Program-made: the position numbers and the translations under genes
The notes under the pieces: model-generated
The model's database searches: none
Told to the model about the DNA's origin: nothing
What the model saw: only the letters and a program-made list of their open reading frames with translations
Shown: positions 25,392 through 33,734 of the stretch, piece after piece
How positions within the stretch are numbered: the first letter of the stretch is position 1
Layout of the letters: every line of letters begins with the position of its first letter
Assembly (NCBI RefSeq): GCF_014195325.1
Contig: NZ_JACIBK010000001.1
Coordinates: 310,001-374,000 of the forward strand
DNA length: 64,000 bases
Direction of reading: 5' to 3'
Origin: Rhizobium sp. BK650
GTDB taxonomy: Bacteria; Pseudomonadota; Alphaproteobacteria; Rhizobiales; Rhizobiaceae

Positions 25392-26720
25392 TCAGATGTT
25401 GTTCTGCAGGATCGTGCGCAGCTTGCCGAAAAGCTCGTCGATGTGTTTCTTCTCGATGATCAGCGGCGGCGAGAGCGCGATGATGTCGCCTGTCGTGCGG
25501 ATCAGCAGGCCGCTCTCGTAAGCCTTGAGGAAGGCCGTGAAGGCGCGCTTGGTCGGCTCGCCGGCGATCGGGTCGAGTTCGATCGCGCCGATGAGACCGG
25601 TATTTCTGATGTCGATGACGTTGGGGCAATCCTTCAGCGAGTGCAGTGCATCGGCCCAATAATCGGAAAGCTCGCCTGCGCGGGTCAGCAGGCCCTCTTC
25701 CTTGTAGGTGTCGAGCGTCGCAATGGCGGCGGCCGAGGCGATCGGGTTTCCGGAATAGGTATAGCCGTGGAAGAACTCGATCATGTGCTCGGGGCCGTTC
25801 ATGAAGGCATCGTGGATTTCGGAGGTCACGAAGACGGCGCCCATCGGGATGACGCCGTTGGTCAGGCCCTTGGCGGTGGTGATGATATCTGGCTTCACGT
25901 CGTAATACTGGGCGGCGAAGGGAGCGCCGAGGCGACCGAAGCCGGTAATGACTTCGTCAAAGATCAGCAGGATGCCGTGCTTGGTGCAGATCTCGCGCAG
26001 TTTCTGCAGATAGCCCTTCGGCGGAATAAGAACGCCGGTGGAGCCGGCGACCGGCTCGACGATGACGGCGGCAACCGTGGAGGCGTCATGCAAGGTGACG
26101 ATGCGTTCGAGTTCGGTGGCAATATCGCCGCCAATTTCGGGTTCGCCGCGTGTGAAGTTGTTCTTGCCGGGCAGATGGGTATGCGGCATGTGGTCGACAC
26201 CAGTCAGCAGCGTGCCGAACATCTTGCGATTGGTGACGATGCCGCCGACGGAGATGCCGCCAAAGTTGACGCCGTGGTAGCCACGCTCGCGGCCGATCAG
26301 GCGGAAACGTGAACCGTTGCCTTTGACGCGGTGATAGGCGAGAGCGACCTTGAGCGCTGTTTCGACCGATTCAGAACCGGAATTGGTATAAAGCACATGG
26401 TTCATGCCCTCGGGTGCGATGTCGACCAGGCGGTTGGCGAGCTCGAAGGCCTTCGGGTGGCCGAGCTGGAAGGCCGGGGCGTAGTCGAGCTCGCCCGCCT
26501 GCTCGCGGATCGCCTCCGTGATCTTCGGGCGGCAGTGTCCGGCGTTCACGCACCAGAGGCCAGCCGTACCGTCCAAAACCTGACGGCCGTCATGGGTCTG
26601 GTAGTACATATCCTTCGCGCTCACGAAGAGGCGCGGTTCCTTCTTGAACTGGCGGTTCGCGGTAAAAGGCATCCAAAAGGCGCGAAGGTCGTTTGGCGTT
26701 GCATTCAGGCGGTTGGACAT
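25392..26720 (-). CDS. Class III aminotransferase, omega-amino acid:pyruvate type
   Basis: 442 residues. The PLP fold-type I class III pattern is clear: N-terminal FWMPFTANRQFK, then GTAGLWCVNAGHCRP, NSGSESVETALKVALAYHR, the aspartate motif LLIFDEVITGFGRLG and the PLP lysine in ITTAKGLTNGVIPMG. FWMPFTANRQFK and the length match beta-alanine (omega-amino acid):pyruvate aminotransferases, which transfer amino groups from beta-alanine, GABA-like amines or taurine-like compounds to pyruvate. Strong AGGAGAACAGC upstream. Transcribed alone, ended by a good terminator. Confidence 0.87.
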   Translation of the reverse strand: MSNRLNATPNDLRAFWMPFTANRQFKKEPRLFVSAKDMYYQTHDGRQVLDGTAGLWCVNAGHCRPKITEAIREQAGELDYAPAFQLGHPKAFELANRLVDIAPEGMNHVLYTNSGSESVETALKVALAYHRVKGNGSRFRLIGRERGYHGVNFGGISVGGIVTNRKMFGTLLTGVDHMPHTHLPGKNNFTRGEPEIGGDIATELERIVTLHDASTVAAVIVEPVAGSTGVLIPPKGYLQKLREICTKHGILLIFDEVITGFGRLGAPFAAQYYDVKPDIITTAKGLTNGVIPMGAVFVTSEIHDAFMNGPEHMIEFFHGYTYSGNPIASAAAIATLDTYKEEGLLTRAGELSDYWADALHSLKDCPNVIDIRNTGLIGAIELDPIAGEPTKRAFTAFLKAYESGLLIRTTGDIIALSPPLIIEKKHIDELFGKLRTILQNNI

Positions 26721-27241
26721 GCTGTTCTCCTGGCCGTTGGGGGAGGCCGTTCCCGTTTTAGGCTTGGCGCCGTTTATTTTTACTGCCCGGTCAAATTATC
26801 AGCGCCCGGCAAGGCGTCAAGCCGGAGAAGCGTCACCCTCTGCCGTGCCTGGATACTGCGGGCGCCATCAATCCTTCGCCCGGCATTGCTGCAAAATCCA
26901 GGGCCGAAACGGCTGAAAGCATTTCATCTATTTTTGTTGAAATTCAATTGCTTTTAACGAAGGTAGTTATGCGGGACCATCAGAAGACGAGGCCGCCGCC
27001 GAAGGCAATGCCGACTCCGTCTAAGTGATGGGTAAGGAAGATCCGGGGCCGTGCGCTGCCGAAGCTCATCTATACACCTGTCGGTCCAGTTGGCGAATCT
27101 CGCACGATCGACAATGAGTATGCGATCTCGATGGAAGATGCCGACGGCCTTCAATCCGGGTGTGCCGGCCCGCCTTACGCTCGTCGTGCTGACTTGCACC
27201 AAAAGCGGGCGCGGGCAGTTAGGCGTCTTTTCCAAGGAAAC

Positions 27242-27273
27242 AAGACCGGCAATCCTCGCGAATTGCCGGTCTT
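27242..27273 (-). terminator. Hairpin downstream of nolR
   Basis: AAGACCGGCAAT (27242-27253) pairs perfectly with 27262-27273 around an 8-nt loop. On the minus strand it is followed by GTTTCCTT. It may end nolR transcription about 90 bp after the stop. Confidence 0.55.
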
Positions 27274-27300
27274 CAACGCTTCACGTGCTGAAATAGCGCG

Positions 27301-27336
27301 AGCAGTATCCGAGGAGATATCTCCTCGGATACTGCT
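27301..27336. repeat. 36-bp perfect palindrome downstream of nolR
   Basis: The 18 bases 27301-27318 (AGCAGTATCCGAGGAGAT) are followed immediately by their exact reverse complement (27319-27336), with no spacer. Five bases further on is a second palindrome, CTGACAT-C-ATGTCAG (27341-27355), 9 bp before the end of nolR. In RNA this would fold as a 16-bp stem with an ATAT loop. Such long spacer-less symmetry is far beyond chance and may be a terminator, a protein site or a mobile-repeat scar. Confidence 0.8.
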
Positions 27337-27363
27337 CTGACTGACATCATGTCAGCGCTAACA

Positions 27364-27681
27364 TCAGGCTGCGGATCTGTTCCGGTTCTGGGCCACGTAG
27401 ATATCCTCGAGTGTTGCAAGGATCTTCATGACTGGCTCGGAATTACTGGAATAGTAGATCGTCTGTGCATCACGACGGGTCTTGACCAGCTTCTGAGCGC
27501 GCAATTTCGACAGATGCTGGGAGAGCGCAGACTGGCTCAGGCCGACCTGGGTGGCAAGAACGCCGACAGGCACTTCTCCCTTTACCAGACTCGTCAGGAT
27601 CAGCAAACGCTTGGGGTTGGCCATGGCCGATAATAAAGCTGCCGCCACATTGGTGTGCTCGGCCAAATCAGTGGGTTCCAT
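27364..27681 (-). CDS. nolR: NolR, ArsR-type nodulation repressor
   Basis: 105 residues with a single winged-helix domain. The stretch AMANPKRLLILTSLVKGEV, then VGLSQSALSQHLSKLRAQ (recognition helix) and TRRDAQTIYYSS is almost identical to Sinorhizobium/Rhizobium NolR and lacks the metal-binding cysteines of ArsR. NolR dimers repress nodD and nodABC and tune symbiosis, exopolysaccharide and conjugation genes. Two NolR-type sites (ATTAG-N9-AT/AA) lie just upstream, one over the ribosome site, predicting autoregulation. It sits 116 bp downstream of the HugZ-like gene on the same strand. Confidence 0.9.
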   Translation of the reverse strand: MEPTDLAEHTNVAAALLSAMANPKRLLILTSLVKGEVPVGVLATQVGLSQSALSQHLSKLRAQKLVKTRRDAQTIYYSSNSEPVMKILATLEDIYVAQNRNRSAA

Positions 27682-27682
27682 A

Positions 27683-27698
27683 TTTCTTTCTTCCTAAT
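27683..27698 (-). promoter_or_regulatory. NolR-type site over the nolR ribosome-binding region
   Basis: On the minus strand ATTAG-GAAGAAAGA-AA fits the NolR pattern (A/T)TTAG-N9-A(T/A). It includes the AGGAAG Shine-Dalgarno and ends one base before the nolR ATG. A repressor bound here would obstruct early elongation rather than initiation. Match found by eye. Confidence 0.4.
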
Positions 27699-27780
27699 GC
27701 GAAACGTACATCATCCGTACAGGCACAGGCCGTCAGACGGTTCTTCGACTGACGCTAAAAACTAGCAACTGCGGTCGAAG

Positions 27781-27796
27781 ATTGTATATACCTAAT
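27781..27796 (-). promoter_or_regulatory. NolR operator candidate upstream of nolR
   Basis: On the minus strand ATTAGGTATATACAAT fits (A/T)TTAG-N9-A(T/A) exactly. It lies 100 bp before the nolR start and directly after the stop of the preceding gene, in an AT-rich pocket that also offers promoter-like sequences. NolR autoregulation is known in Sinorhizobium. Confidence 0.55.
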
Positions 27797-27797
27797 T

Positions 27798-28556
27798 TTA
27801 AGGTATCAGGTATGCTATTTTAGATATGTTTGAACAAATGTGATCTAAATCCGCAGCGGGCGTGTCGAACTCGCAACGCATCAACAAATCACCTGAAATC
27901 ATATCAAAACCTGCGGAATCGACCCCATATATGCGCCAGGGACCGGCTTCAGGGGCGCCTAGCCTCAATGTCAGCGTTGACATCAGATCCGGATGGCGCG
28001 CTACTAAATCTTGCACTGCTGCCTCAGCTTTTTCAGCGAGGGCATCATTTGCCTCTGAATGAATCACGAGATCGCCGCCGTCCAAAATATAGGCACGGCC
28101 GAAGCCGCCATTGAGGCTGGCCGATTGCGGGACGAGGCGAAAGAAACGGAAATCCGGGAAATCGATATAGAGTCCCGCCTTGGCGTGTCGCGCGAGAAAA
28201 CGGGTGCGGATGCGCGTATGGAGGGGCGTATCGCGATCTACCGGTTCCGCATAGCACTGGGTGGTCAGGCGCGCATGGGCAAGCGGGTCGCCCTTGCCGG
28301 GCTCGCCGGTCAAGAGCGAGGCTCTCGCATCGGCGGCGAGCGCTTTGGTGTGGGTCGAGAGCGCCGAAACCAGGATAACGGGCACGCCGTCTATATCGGT
28401 ACCGAGAAGAACTCGGCTTGCGAAAGGAAAGCCGGTTTCAGGATGGAGAACGGCAAGGGCCGCATAGCGGGCGGAGCGCAGGAGAATGCGCGCCAGCCTG
28501 CGGGCCTCGTCGTCGGTTTCGCGAAGCGTGGATGACGGTTCTTTCATATCCGCCAT
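27798..28556 (-). CDS. HugZ-like flavin-type split-barrel protein with DUF2470 domain
   Basis: 252 residues from the ATG at 28556 (another at 28547). The N-terminal half carries the split beta-barrel of pyridoxamine-phosphate-oxidase/HugZ proteins: SARYAALAVLHPETGFPFASRVLLGTD, then VSALSTHTKALAADARASLL and CYAEPVDR. The C-terminal third (AILDG...NDALAEKAEAAVQDLVARHPD, GVDSAGFDM) is a DUF2470-type domain, as in HugZ haem-degrading enzymes. Haem release or flavin-dependent reduction is thus plausible, and a haem-type receptor exists elsewhere in the window (45413). No cofactor residue set proves the activity. Confidence 0.75.
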   Translation of the reverse strand: MADMKEPSSTLRETDDEARRLARILLRSARYAALAVLHPETGFPFASRVLLGTDIDGVPVILVSALSTHTKALAADARASLLTGEPGKGDPLAHARLTTQCYAEPVDRDTPLHTRIRTRFLARHAKAGLYIDFPDFRFFRLVPQSASLNGGFGRAYILDGGDLVIHSEANDALAEKAEAAVQDLVARHPDLMSTLTLRLGAPEAGPWRIYGVDSAGFDMISGDLLMRCEFDTPAADLDHICSNISKIAYLIP

Positions 28557-28683
28557 GTTGCAAGGCGACGTGAAAGGATCAAGTCTAAAGCGCGCCATCG
28601 CCAGGATGGACGTTCGAGACTTTAGCTTCTTGCTCCTGCATGCATTATCGCAAAAACCGCTGCACAGCTTTACGTGTCGTGCT

Positions 28684-29730
28684 TTATTCCCTCCGCCTGT
28701 GTCGCGTGAGGCCGGCGACAACATCCTGTGCGGAAATCGTGCCGACGATCTGGCCGTTGTCGACAACACCGATACTGCCGGGCTGCCGGGAGAGGGTATC
28801 GAGGACATCGACAAGCGGCGTGGTCGGACGTGCAGTGGCGCTGACCGACATGCCGATCGCGGCATCGCCAAGCCCTGGCTGCATTACGTCCGAGGCCATC
28901 AGCATATTGATCGGGTTCATGTTCTGTACGAAGTCGGCGACATATTGGTCGGCCGGGTTCTTGACGATTTCCTGCGGCGTCCCGCACTGGATGATCCGTC
29001 CGCCCTCCATAATGGCGATGCGGTTGCCAATCCGGAAGGCTTCGTCGAGATCGTGGCTGACGAAGAGAATGGTCTTCTTCAGCCGCCGCTGGAACTCCAG
29101 AAGTTCGTCCTGCAGTCGCGTACGGATCAGCGGATCGAGTGCGGAGAACGGCTCGTCCATCAGCAGGATCGGGGCGCCGGTGGCGAATGCGCGGGCCAGG
29201 CCGACGCGCTGCTGCATACCGCCGGAGAGTTCGTTGACCTTGCGATCCGCCCATTTCGTCAGGTTGACGAGTTCGAGCTGCTCACCGACCCGGCTCTTGC
29301 GCTCAGCCTCCCGCACGCCCGAGAGCTCAAGTCCGAAACCGACGTTCTCCGCGACGGTACGCCAGGGCAGCAGAGCGAATTGCTGGAATACCATAGAGAC
29401 CGTATGTGTACGCAGATCGCGCAGCGCCTTCGCATTGCACCTGTAAGGATTTACTGGCCCCGTTGCCGTCGAAACGGCGACGTCGCCGCGCACCACAGGC
29501 GCGAGCCCGTTGACGGCGCGCAGAAGCGTCGACTTGCCGGAGCCGGAAAGGCCCATCAGCACGAGGATCTCGCCTTCCTTGATCGTCAGCGAGGCATTGG
29601 CGACGCCAAGAACGAGACCGGTTTCGGCGCTGATCTCATCGCGTGAGCGACCCTTGTCGACCATGGCGAGTCCGATTTCCGGCCGATCGCCGAAGATGAT
29701 GCTGACATCATTGAAACTGACCGCGGTCAT
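28684..29730 (-). CDS. choV: Choline ABC transporter ATP-binding protein ChoV
   Basis: 348 residues. Walker A GLSGSGKST, Q-loop FQQFALLPWRTV, signature ELSGGMQQRVGLARAFA, Walker B ILLMDEPFSALDP and the switch VSHDLDEAF are intact, and a C-terminal CBS-like tail (GSIGVVDNGQIVGTISAQDVV) matches ProV/ChoV-type regulators of osmolyte uptake. The start overlaps the choW stop by 4 bp. Energises high-affinity choline import, which feeds glycine betaine and phosphatidylcholine synthesis. Confidence 0.93.
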   Translation of the reverse strand: MTAVSFNDVSIIFGDRPEIGLAMVDKGRSRDEISAETGLVLGVANASLTIKEGEILVLMGLSGSGKSTLLRAVNGLAPVVRGDVAVSTATGPVNPYRCNAKALRDLRTHTVSMVFQQFALLPWRTVAENVGFGLELSGVREAERKSRVGEQLELVNLTKWADRKVNELSGGMQQRVGLARAFATGAPILLMDEPFSALDPLIRTRLQDELLEFQRRLKKTILFVSHDLDEAFRIGNRIAIMEGGRIIQCGTPQEIVKNPADQYVADFVQNMNPINMLMASDVMQPGLGDAAIGMSVSATARPTTPLVDVLDTLSRQPGSIGVVDNGQIVGTISAQDVVAGLTRHRRRE

Positions 29731-30572
29731 GCGCCGTCTCCTTCGCCTTCGGTGCGGAACATGCGGTCCAGAATGATTGCCAGGATCACGATACAGAAAC
29801 CGGCCTCAAACCCCTTGGCGATGTTGACGGTATTCAGGGCGCGCACGACAGGTACGCCGAGACCGGGAGCGCCAACGAGGGCGGCGATGACGACCATCGA
29901 GAGGGAGAGCATGATGGTCTGCGTCAGGCCGGCCATGATTTGCGGCATCGCAAAGGGCAGCTCGACCTTACGAAGAACCTGGGTCGGCGTCGCGCCGAAG
30001 GCGATGGCGGCTTCGACGAGGGAAGGAGGCGTCGAGATGATGCCGAGACGGGTGAGGCGGATGGGGGCGGGGATGGCAAAGATGACCGTTGCGATCAGGC
30101 CCGGCACCATGCCGAGGCCGAAAAGGATAAGTGCCGGAATTAGATAGACGAAGGTCGGGATGGTCTGCATAAGGTCCAGAACGGGCCGCATGGCGGCATA
30201 GATCCAGGCGCGACGGGCTGCCGCGATGCCGAGCGGAATACCGATCAACATGCTGACGAAAGTTGCGGCGAGCACGAGCGCCAGCGTTTCCGTCGTTTCC
30301 TTCCAGTAGCCCTGGTTCATGATGAGCAGCAGCCCAAGACAGGTGAAGACTGCCACTGTTATCGACCGGCGCAGCCACCAGGCTACCAGGCTGATCACGA
30401 GGATGGCGATCAGCGGATTGGGCATCTGCAACACGAAAAGCAGGCCATTGATGACATGCGACAGCAGAGCGGAGAGTTGCTTGAAGAACCATTCGCCGTT
30501 CGTCGTCAGCCAGTCAACAAAGGTCTTGGCCCACGGGCCAATGGGAATTTTAGCGTCGGTGATCCAATTCAC
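29727..30572 (-). CDS. choW: Choline ABC transporter permease ChoW
   Basis: 281 residues with six to seven hydrophobic helices. The N-terminus (WITDAKIPIGPWAKTFVDWLT) matches ProW/ChoW proteins, and the EAA-like loop reads EAAIAFGATPTQVLRKVELPFAMPQI. Second gene of choXWV on the minus strand, 74 bp after choX with a hairpin between. Confidence 0.93.
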   Translation of the reverse strand: MNWITDAKIPIGPWAKTFVDWLTTNGEWFFKQLSALLSHVINGLLFVLQMPNPLIAILVISLVAWWLRRSITVAVFTCLGLLLIMNQGYWKETTETLALVLAATFVSMLIGIPLGIAAARRAWIYAAMRPVLDLMQTIPTFVYLIPALILFGLGMVPGLIATVIFAIPAPIRLTRLGIISTPPSLVEAAIAFGATPTQVLRKVELPFAMPQIMAGLTQTIMLSLSMVVIAALVGAPGLGVPVVRALNTVNIAKGFEAGFCIVILAIILDRMFRTEGEGDGA

Positions 30573-30616
30573 GAGGCGCGCCTGTTTTTGAGAACGAAGA
30601 TCGGGATGAAAACGGA

Positions 30617-30639
30617 AAGGGGCGGCAGATCCGCCCCTT
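30617..30639 (-). other. Stable hairpin between choX and choW
   Basis: AAGGGGCGG (30617-30625) pairs with CCGCCCCTT (30631-30639) around a 5-nt loop, 8 bp after the choX stop. The following minus-strand bases (TCCGTTTTCATC) are moderately U-rich, so partial termination or 3'-end protection would leave choX mRNA in excess of the permease mRNA. Confidence 0.6.
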
Positions 30640-30646
30640 CATTTCA

Positions 30647-31603
30647 TCAGAGGCCAAGGCCGGACTTGACGGCTGCGAGGCCATCGCTGCTGCCATCGCG
30701 CGTCTTGACGCCGGCAAGCCAGGGTTCGACCGTAGAGGGATTGGCCTTCAGCCATTCGCCCGCCGCCTTTTCCGGATCTTCACCGTCGTTCAGGATCTTG
30801 TTCATGATCTCGTTCTCCATCTTCAGGGAGAACTTGAGATTCTTCACAAACGTTCCCACGTTCGGGCACTCGCTGAGATAGCCGGCGCGCACGTTGGTAT
30901 AGACTTCGGCGCCGCCGAAATTCGGTCCGAACGTATCGTCGCCACCCGACAGATAGGTCATCTTGAAGTTGGTGTTCATCGGATGCGGTTCCCAGCCGAG
31001 GAAGACGATAGGCTTGCCCTCCTTCTCGGCGCGGGCGACCTGCGCCAGCATGCCCTGCTCTGAGGATTCAACGAGTTCCATGTCCTTCATGCCGAAGGTG
31101 TTCTTGTCGATCATGTCGATGACGTGGCGGTTGCCGTCATTGCCGGGCTCGATGCCGTAAATCTTGCCGTCAAGATCGGCCTTGTGAGCAGCGATATCCT
31201 TGAAGTCCTTGATGCCAAGTTCGGCGCCTTTGGCGTTGGTCGCCAGCGTATATTTGGCGCCGACAAGGTTCGGACCGTAGGACTCGACCGACTTGTCGTC
31301 CAGGTAGGGCTGGATATCCGCCTTCTGGGACTGCATCCAGTTGCCGAGGAATACGTCGATGTCCTTGTTTTTCATCGATGTATAGGTCACCGGCAATGAG
31401 AGAACCTTGATGTCGGTCTCATAGCCGAGCTTCTTGAGGAGCAGAGAGGCGGTTGCAGTGGTGGAGGTAACGTCCGTCCAGCCGATATCAGAAAGATGAA
31501 CGGTGGAGCAGCTTGCCGGATCTGCGGAGAAGGCAGCGCTCGCAATGGAGAGAGCAGCGACTGCGGTAGCGGTAACGAGTTTAAATGCGCTTGTTGTTTT
31601 CAT
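30647..31603 (-). CDS. choX: Choline-binding periplasmic protein ChoX
   Basis: 318 residues with signal peptide KTTSAFKLVTATAVAALSIASAAFS. The mature part is an OpuAC-type fold with the tryptophans of the quaternary-amine cage seen in ChoX: HLSDIGWTD, VFLGNWMQSQ, and FLGWEPHPMN. The sequence strongly resembles S. meliloti ChoX, which binds choline (and acetylcholine) and hands it to ChoW/ChoV. First gene of the operon. Confidence 0.95.
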   Translation of the reverse strand: MKTTSAFKLVTATAVAALSIASAAFSADPASCSTVHLSDIGWTDVTSTTATASLLLKKLGYETDIKVLSLPVTYTSMKNKDIDVFLGNWMQSQKADIQPYLDDKSVESYGPNLVGAKYTLATNAKGAELGIKDFKDIAAHKADLDGKIYGIEPGNDGNRHVIDMIDKNTFGMKDMELVESSEQGMLAQVARAEKEGKPIVFLGWEPHPMNTNFKMTYLSGGDDTFGPNFGGAEVYTNVRAGYLSECPNVGTFVKNLKFSLKMENEIMNKILNDGEDPEKAAGEWLKANPSTVEPWLAGVKTRDGSSDGLAAVKSGLGL

Positions 31604-31835
31604 TTTAGACTCCCAGTCTTACGTTCCCAAGCCAATCACCATTAGCCCAGTTTTACAAGCGATCTCGGCGCGTTTGCGGCGTTCCGGACTATGTGATTGC
31701 GACGTGCCGCATTTTGGGAAAGCCTGAGTTACAAGGCTTCTGGCGGATTCGACGCCTGGATTTCCTGTGACTATCGAATTGAGGGGCTTTTCTTTGCATT
31801 CGGCAGCTTCCAAGAAACCAGGCAAGGAGAATCCG

Positions 31836-32438
31836 ATGGCAAAACTCTATTTCAACTACTCGACGATGAACGCCGGCAAATCGACTATGCTGCTGCAGGC
31901 CTCCTATAATTACCAGGAGCGCGGCATGCGCACGGTTCTGCTGATCGCAGCCTTCGATGATCGGGTCGGGCGTGGCGTCATCGGTTCGCGCATCGGATTG
32001 GAAGCAGAGGCCATTCCCTTCGAAAACGACAGCGATCTCTACGCGTTGGTTCAAAAGCTCAGCGGCGAGGGACAGCCGATCTCCTGTGTCTTCTTGGATG
32101 AGGCACATTTCATGACGCGCGAGCACGTTTGGCAGCTTGCGCGCGTGGTCGACAGGCTTGGCATTCCTGTCATGGTCTACGGCTTGAGAACGGATTTTCA
32201 GGGCAAGCTCTTCCCTGCCTCGCAGGAACTGCTGGCGATCGCCGATGAGATGCGCGAGGTACGCACCATCTGCCATTGCGGGCGCAAGGCGACCATGGTC
32301 GTGCGGCTCGACGCCGATGGCAAGGTGCTGCATGAGGGGGCGCAGATCGATGTTGGAGGAAACGAGAAATATGTTTCGCTATGCCGCCGGCATTGGGACG
32401 ATGCAATGAACGGCGAATGGATCGCCGATCCGGTCTGA
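31836..32438 (+). CDS. tdk: Thymidine kinase
   Basis: 200 residues; start at 31836 with AAGGAGAATCCG. Type II TK features: P-loop STMNAGKSTM, lid and substrate region FLDEAHFMTREHV, GLRTDFQGKLFP and a zinc site with CHCG...C..H near the C-terminus (ICHCGRK ... LCRRHW). Salvages thymidine to dTMP using ATP. It stands alone, divergent from choX, and precedes an uncharacterised gene pair. Confidence 0.95.
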   Translation: MAKLYFNYSTMNAGKSTMLLQASYNYQERGMRTVLLIAAFDDRVGRGVIGSRIGLEAEAIPFENDSDLYALVQKLSGEGQPISCVFLDEAHFMTREHVWQLARVVDRLGIPVMVYGLRTDFQGKLFPASQELLAIADEMREVRTICHCGRKATMVVRLDADGKVLHEGAQIDVGGNEKYVSLCRRHWDDAMNGEWIADPV

Positions 32439-32510
32439 CGGATCGGCCCCTGTTTTCTTTGACGCGGCAAACGAATAATCTGGAAGACGGAGATTCCCTG
32501 GGAGTGCCCG

Positions 32511-33584
32511 GTGCGCAAAAGCCCGTCTTTCGATAGCCAGTATGATGCTGCCCGCGACCTTGCAGAGGCGATGGCAGACGAGGCAGATTATTGCGCCGCC
32601 TGCATTGCCGGCTTCGACGGCAACGAAGAGCGCTCGTCCGACGAGATTTTCCTGGAGCAGAACGCACGTTTCCAGGCTTTCTTCGACGACAGCGCCACGC
32701 TTGATGTGTTGCTTGCAGAACTCGTCTTTTCCCTCGACCGGCTGACATCAAAGGTTTCGGCAGATCTCGATAGTTTTCGCGGGCTGACGCGGGGTGAAAA
32801 GATAACCGGATGGTTTTCCCGGCAACGCATGTGGCGCATGCACGGCGCGCGGGTGCGCGAGGCACCCGTCGTGGAACAACTGCTCGATCTTCTGGCGAAA
32901 TCGGATCTTCTGGCGACGCTGCTCGAGGGCCAGAGGCGATTGCTCATCCGGCGTCACAAGAGCGCCGAATCGAGCCTCGTCAACATTGTCGAGCATCGAC
33001 GGCGGCTGGTCGACGAGATCGATATCGCACGAATGCGCATGAAGGAGCTCAACGCCAAGGCATTGATCACGCAGGGCCGCATCGGCGTCTATGGCAATAA
33101 GGCACATTGGGAACAGATGGAGACGGAGCGTCAGGCGCTGATAGCGGAGGCCGAGCGCATTTCCGCCGAGGAACACGCGATGCGTGACGAGAGCCAGCGG
33201 CGCGAACGCTTTATCGGCATGTTTCAGGCTTTCGTCGACAGGCTGAACGGTCGCATCGCCGGCTGCAACGTTCTTATCCGCAAGCTTTCGGTCGATACTG
33301 AGGAGCGGCTCGTCATCTATCAGGCGCAGGTCGATACTGACCGGCCCGGCATGAAGGCCAGGATCAAACCGGAGCTTTTCCCGAATATTGCGGCGCCCAT
33401 CGCGCTCTTCCAGAAAGGCATGCTGGTCCCTCAGGATCTGGTTCAGCGCAAGAGCCGTGCCGATCAGGAATTTGCCCGTCGATTCCCCGTCTATGCCGAG
33501 GAAAGGTCTGATGCACCGCTGATCGATGTGATGGGCAAATCTCCTGTGTTCGGGCTCGGCTTCCTGCGTTCGCTTCGCTCCTGA
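32511..33584 (+). CDS. Uncharacterised helical protein, tdk-downstream
   Basis: 357 residues, start GTG at 32511 with GGGAG upstream. No signal peptide or membrane helix. The first 100 residues are acidic and helical with C-x2-C (CAAC, residues 28-31). From about residue 120 to 260 the protein is rich in heptad-like charged helices (EIDIARMRMKELNAKAL, EQMETERQALIAEAERISAEEHAMRDESQRRERF), suggesting a coiled-coil rod. I do not recognise the family. It is followed 150 bp later by a DUF2333 membrane protein in the same direction, and the two might work together. Confidence 0.75.
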   Translation: MRKSPSFDSQYDAARDLAEAMADEADYCAACIAGFDGNEERSSDEIFLEQNARFQAFFDDSATLDVLLAELVFSLDRLTSKVSADLDSFRGLTRGEKITGWFSRQRMWRMHGARVREAPVVEQLLDLLAKSDLLATLLEGQRRLLIRRHKSAESSLVNIVEHRRRLVDEIDIARMRMKELNAKALITQGRIGVYGNKAHWEQMETERQALIAEAERISAEEHAMRDESQRRERFIGMFQAFVDRLNGRIAGCNVLIRKLSVDTEERLVIYQAQVDTDRPGMKARIKPELFPNIAAPIALFQKGMLVPQDLVQRKSRADQEFARRFPVYAEERSDAPLIDVMGKSPVFGLGFLRSLRS

Positions 33585-33734
33585 CGGATGAAGAAGAATT
33601 GCCTGTCCGGGGGCGCCACGTCTACCTCCCGCCATTCGAGCCGAAATATCCTTGGCTCTTGTTGTACTTGAGCGGTCGAGCGCATATGTGGATGAAGTGG
33701 ATACCCCCGTTTCGCCGCCTGACAGGAGACGACG

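Larger units (their letters stand above)
26721..27363. other. Long non-coding stretch between aminotransferase and nolR
   Basis: 643 bp without a supportable gene. The part next to 26720 holds the aminotransferase promoter, with an AT-rich tract (26920-26955). Minus-strand reading around 26980-27060 gives a short stretch ending ...DGVGIAFGGGLVF with in-frame stops just upstream, which might be a decayed coding remnant. The right end carries three nested symmetry elements (27242-27273, 27301-27336, 27341-27355) listed separately. Confidence 0.5.

Noticed and set aside
26954..27235. 93-codon minus-strand open frame after nolR
   Set aside because: Arg/Leu-rich with no domain; better explained as non-coding or decayed DNA.
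28486..29646. 386-codon plus-strand open frame across the HugZ-like and choV genes
   Set aside because: Antisense shadow; the covered sense genes have full ABC and split-barrel motifs.
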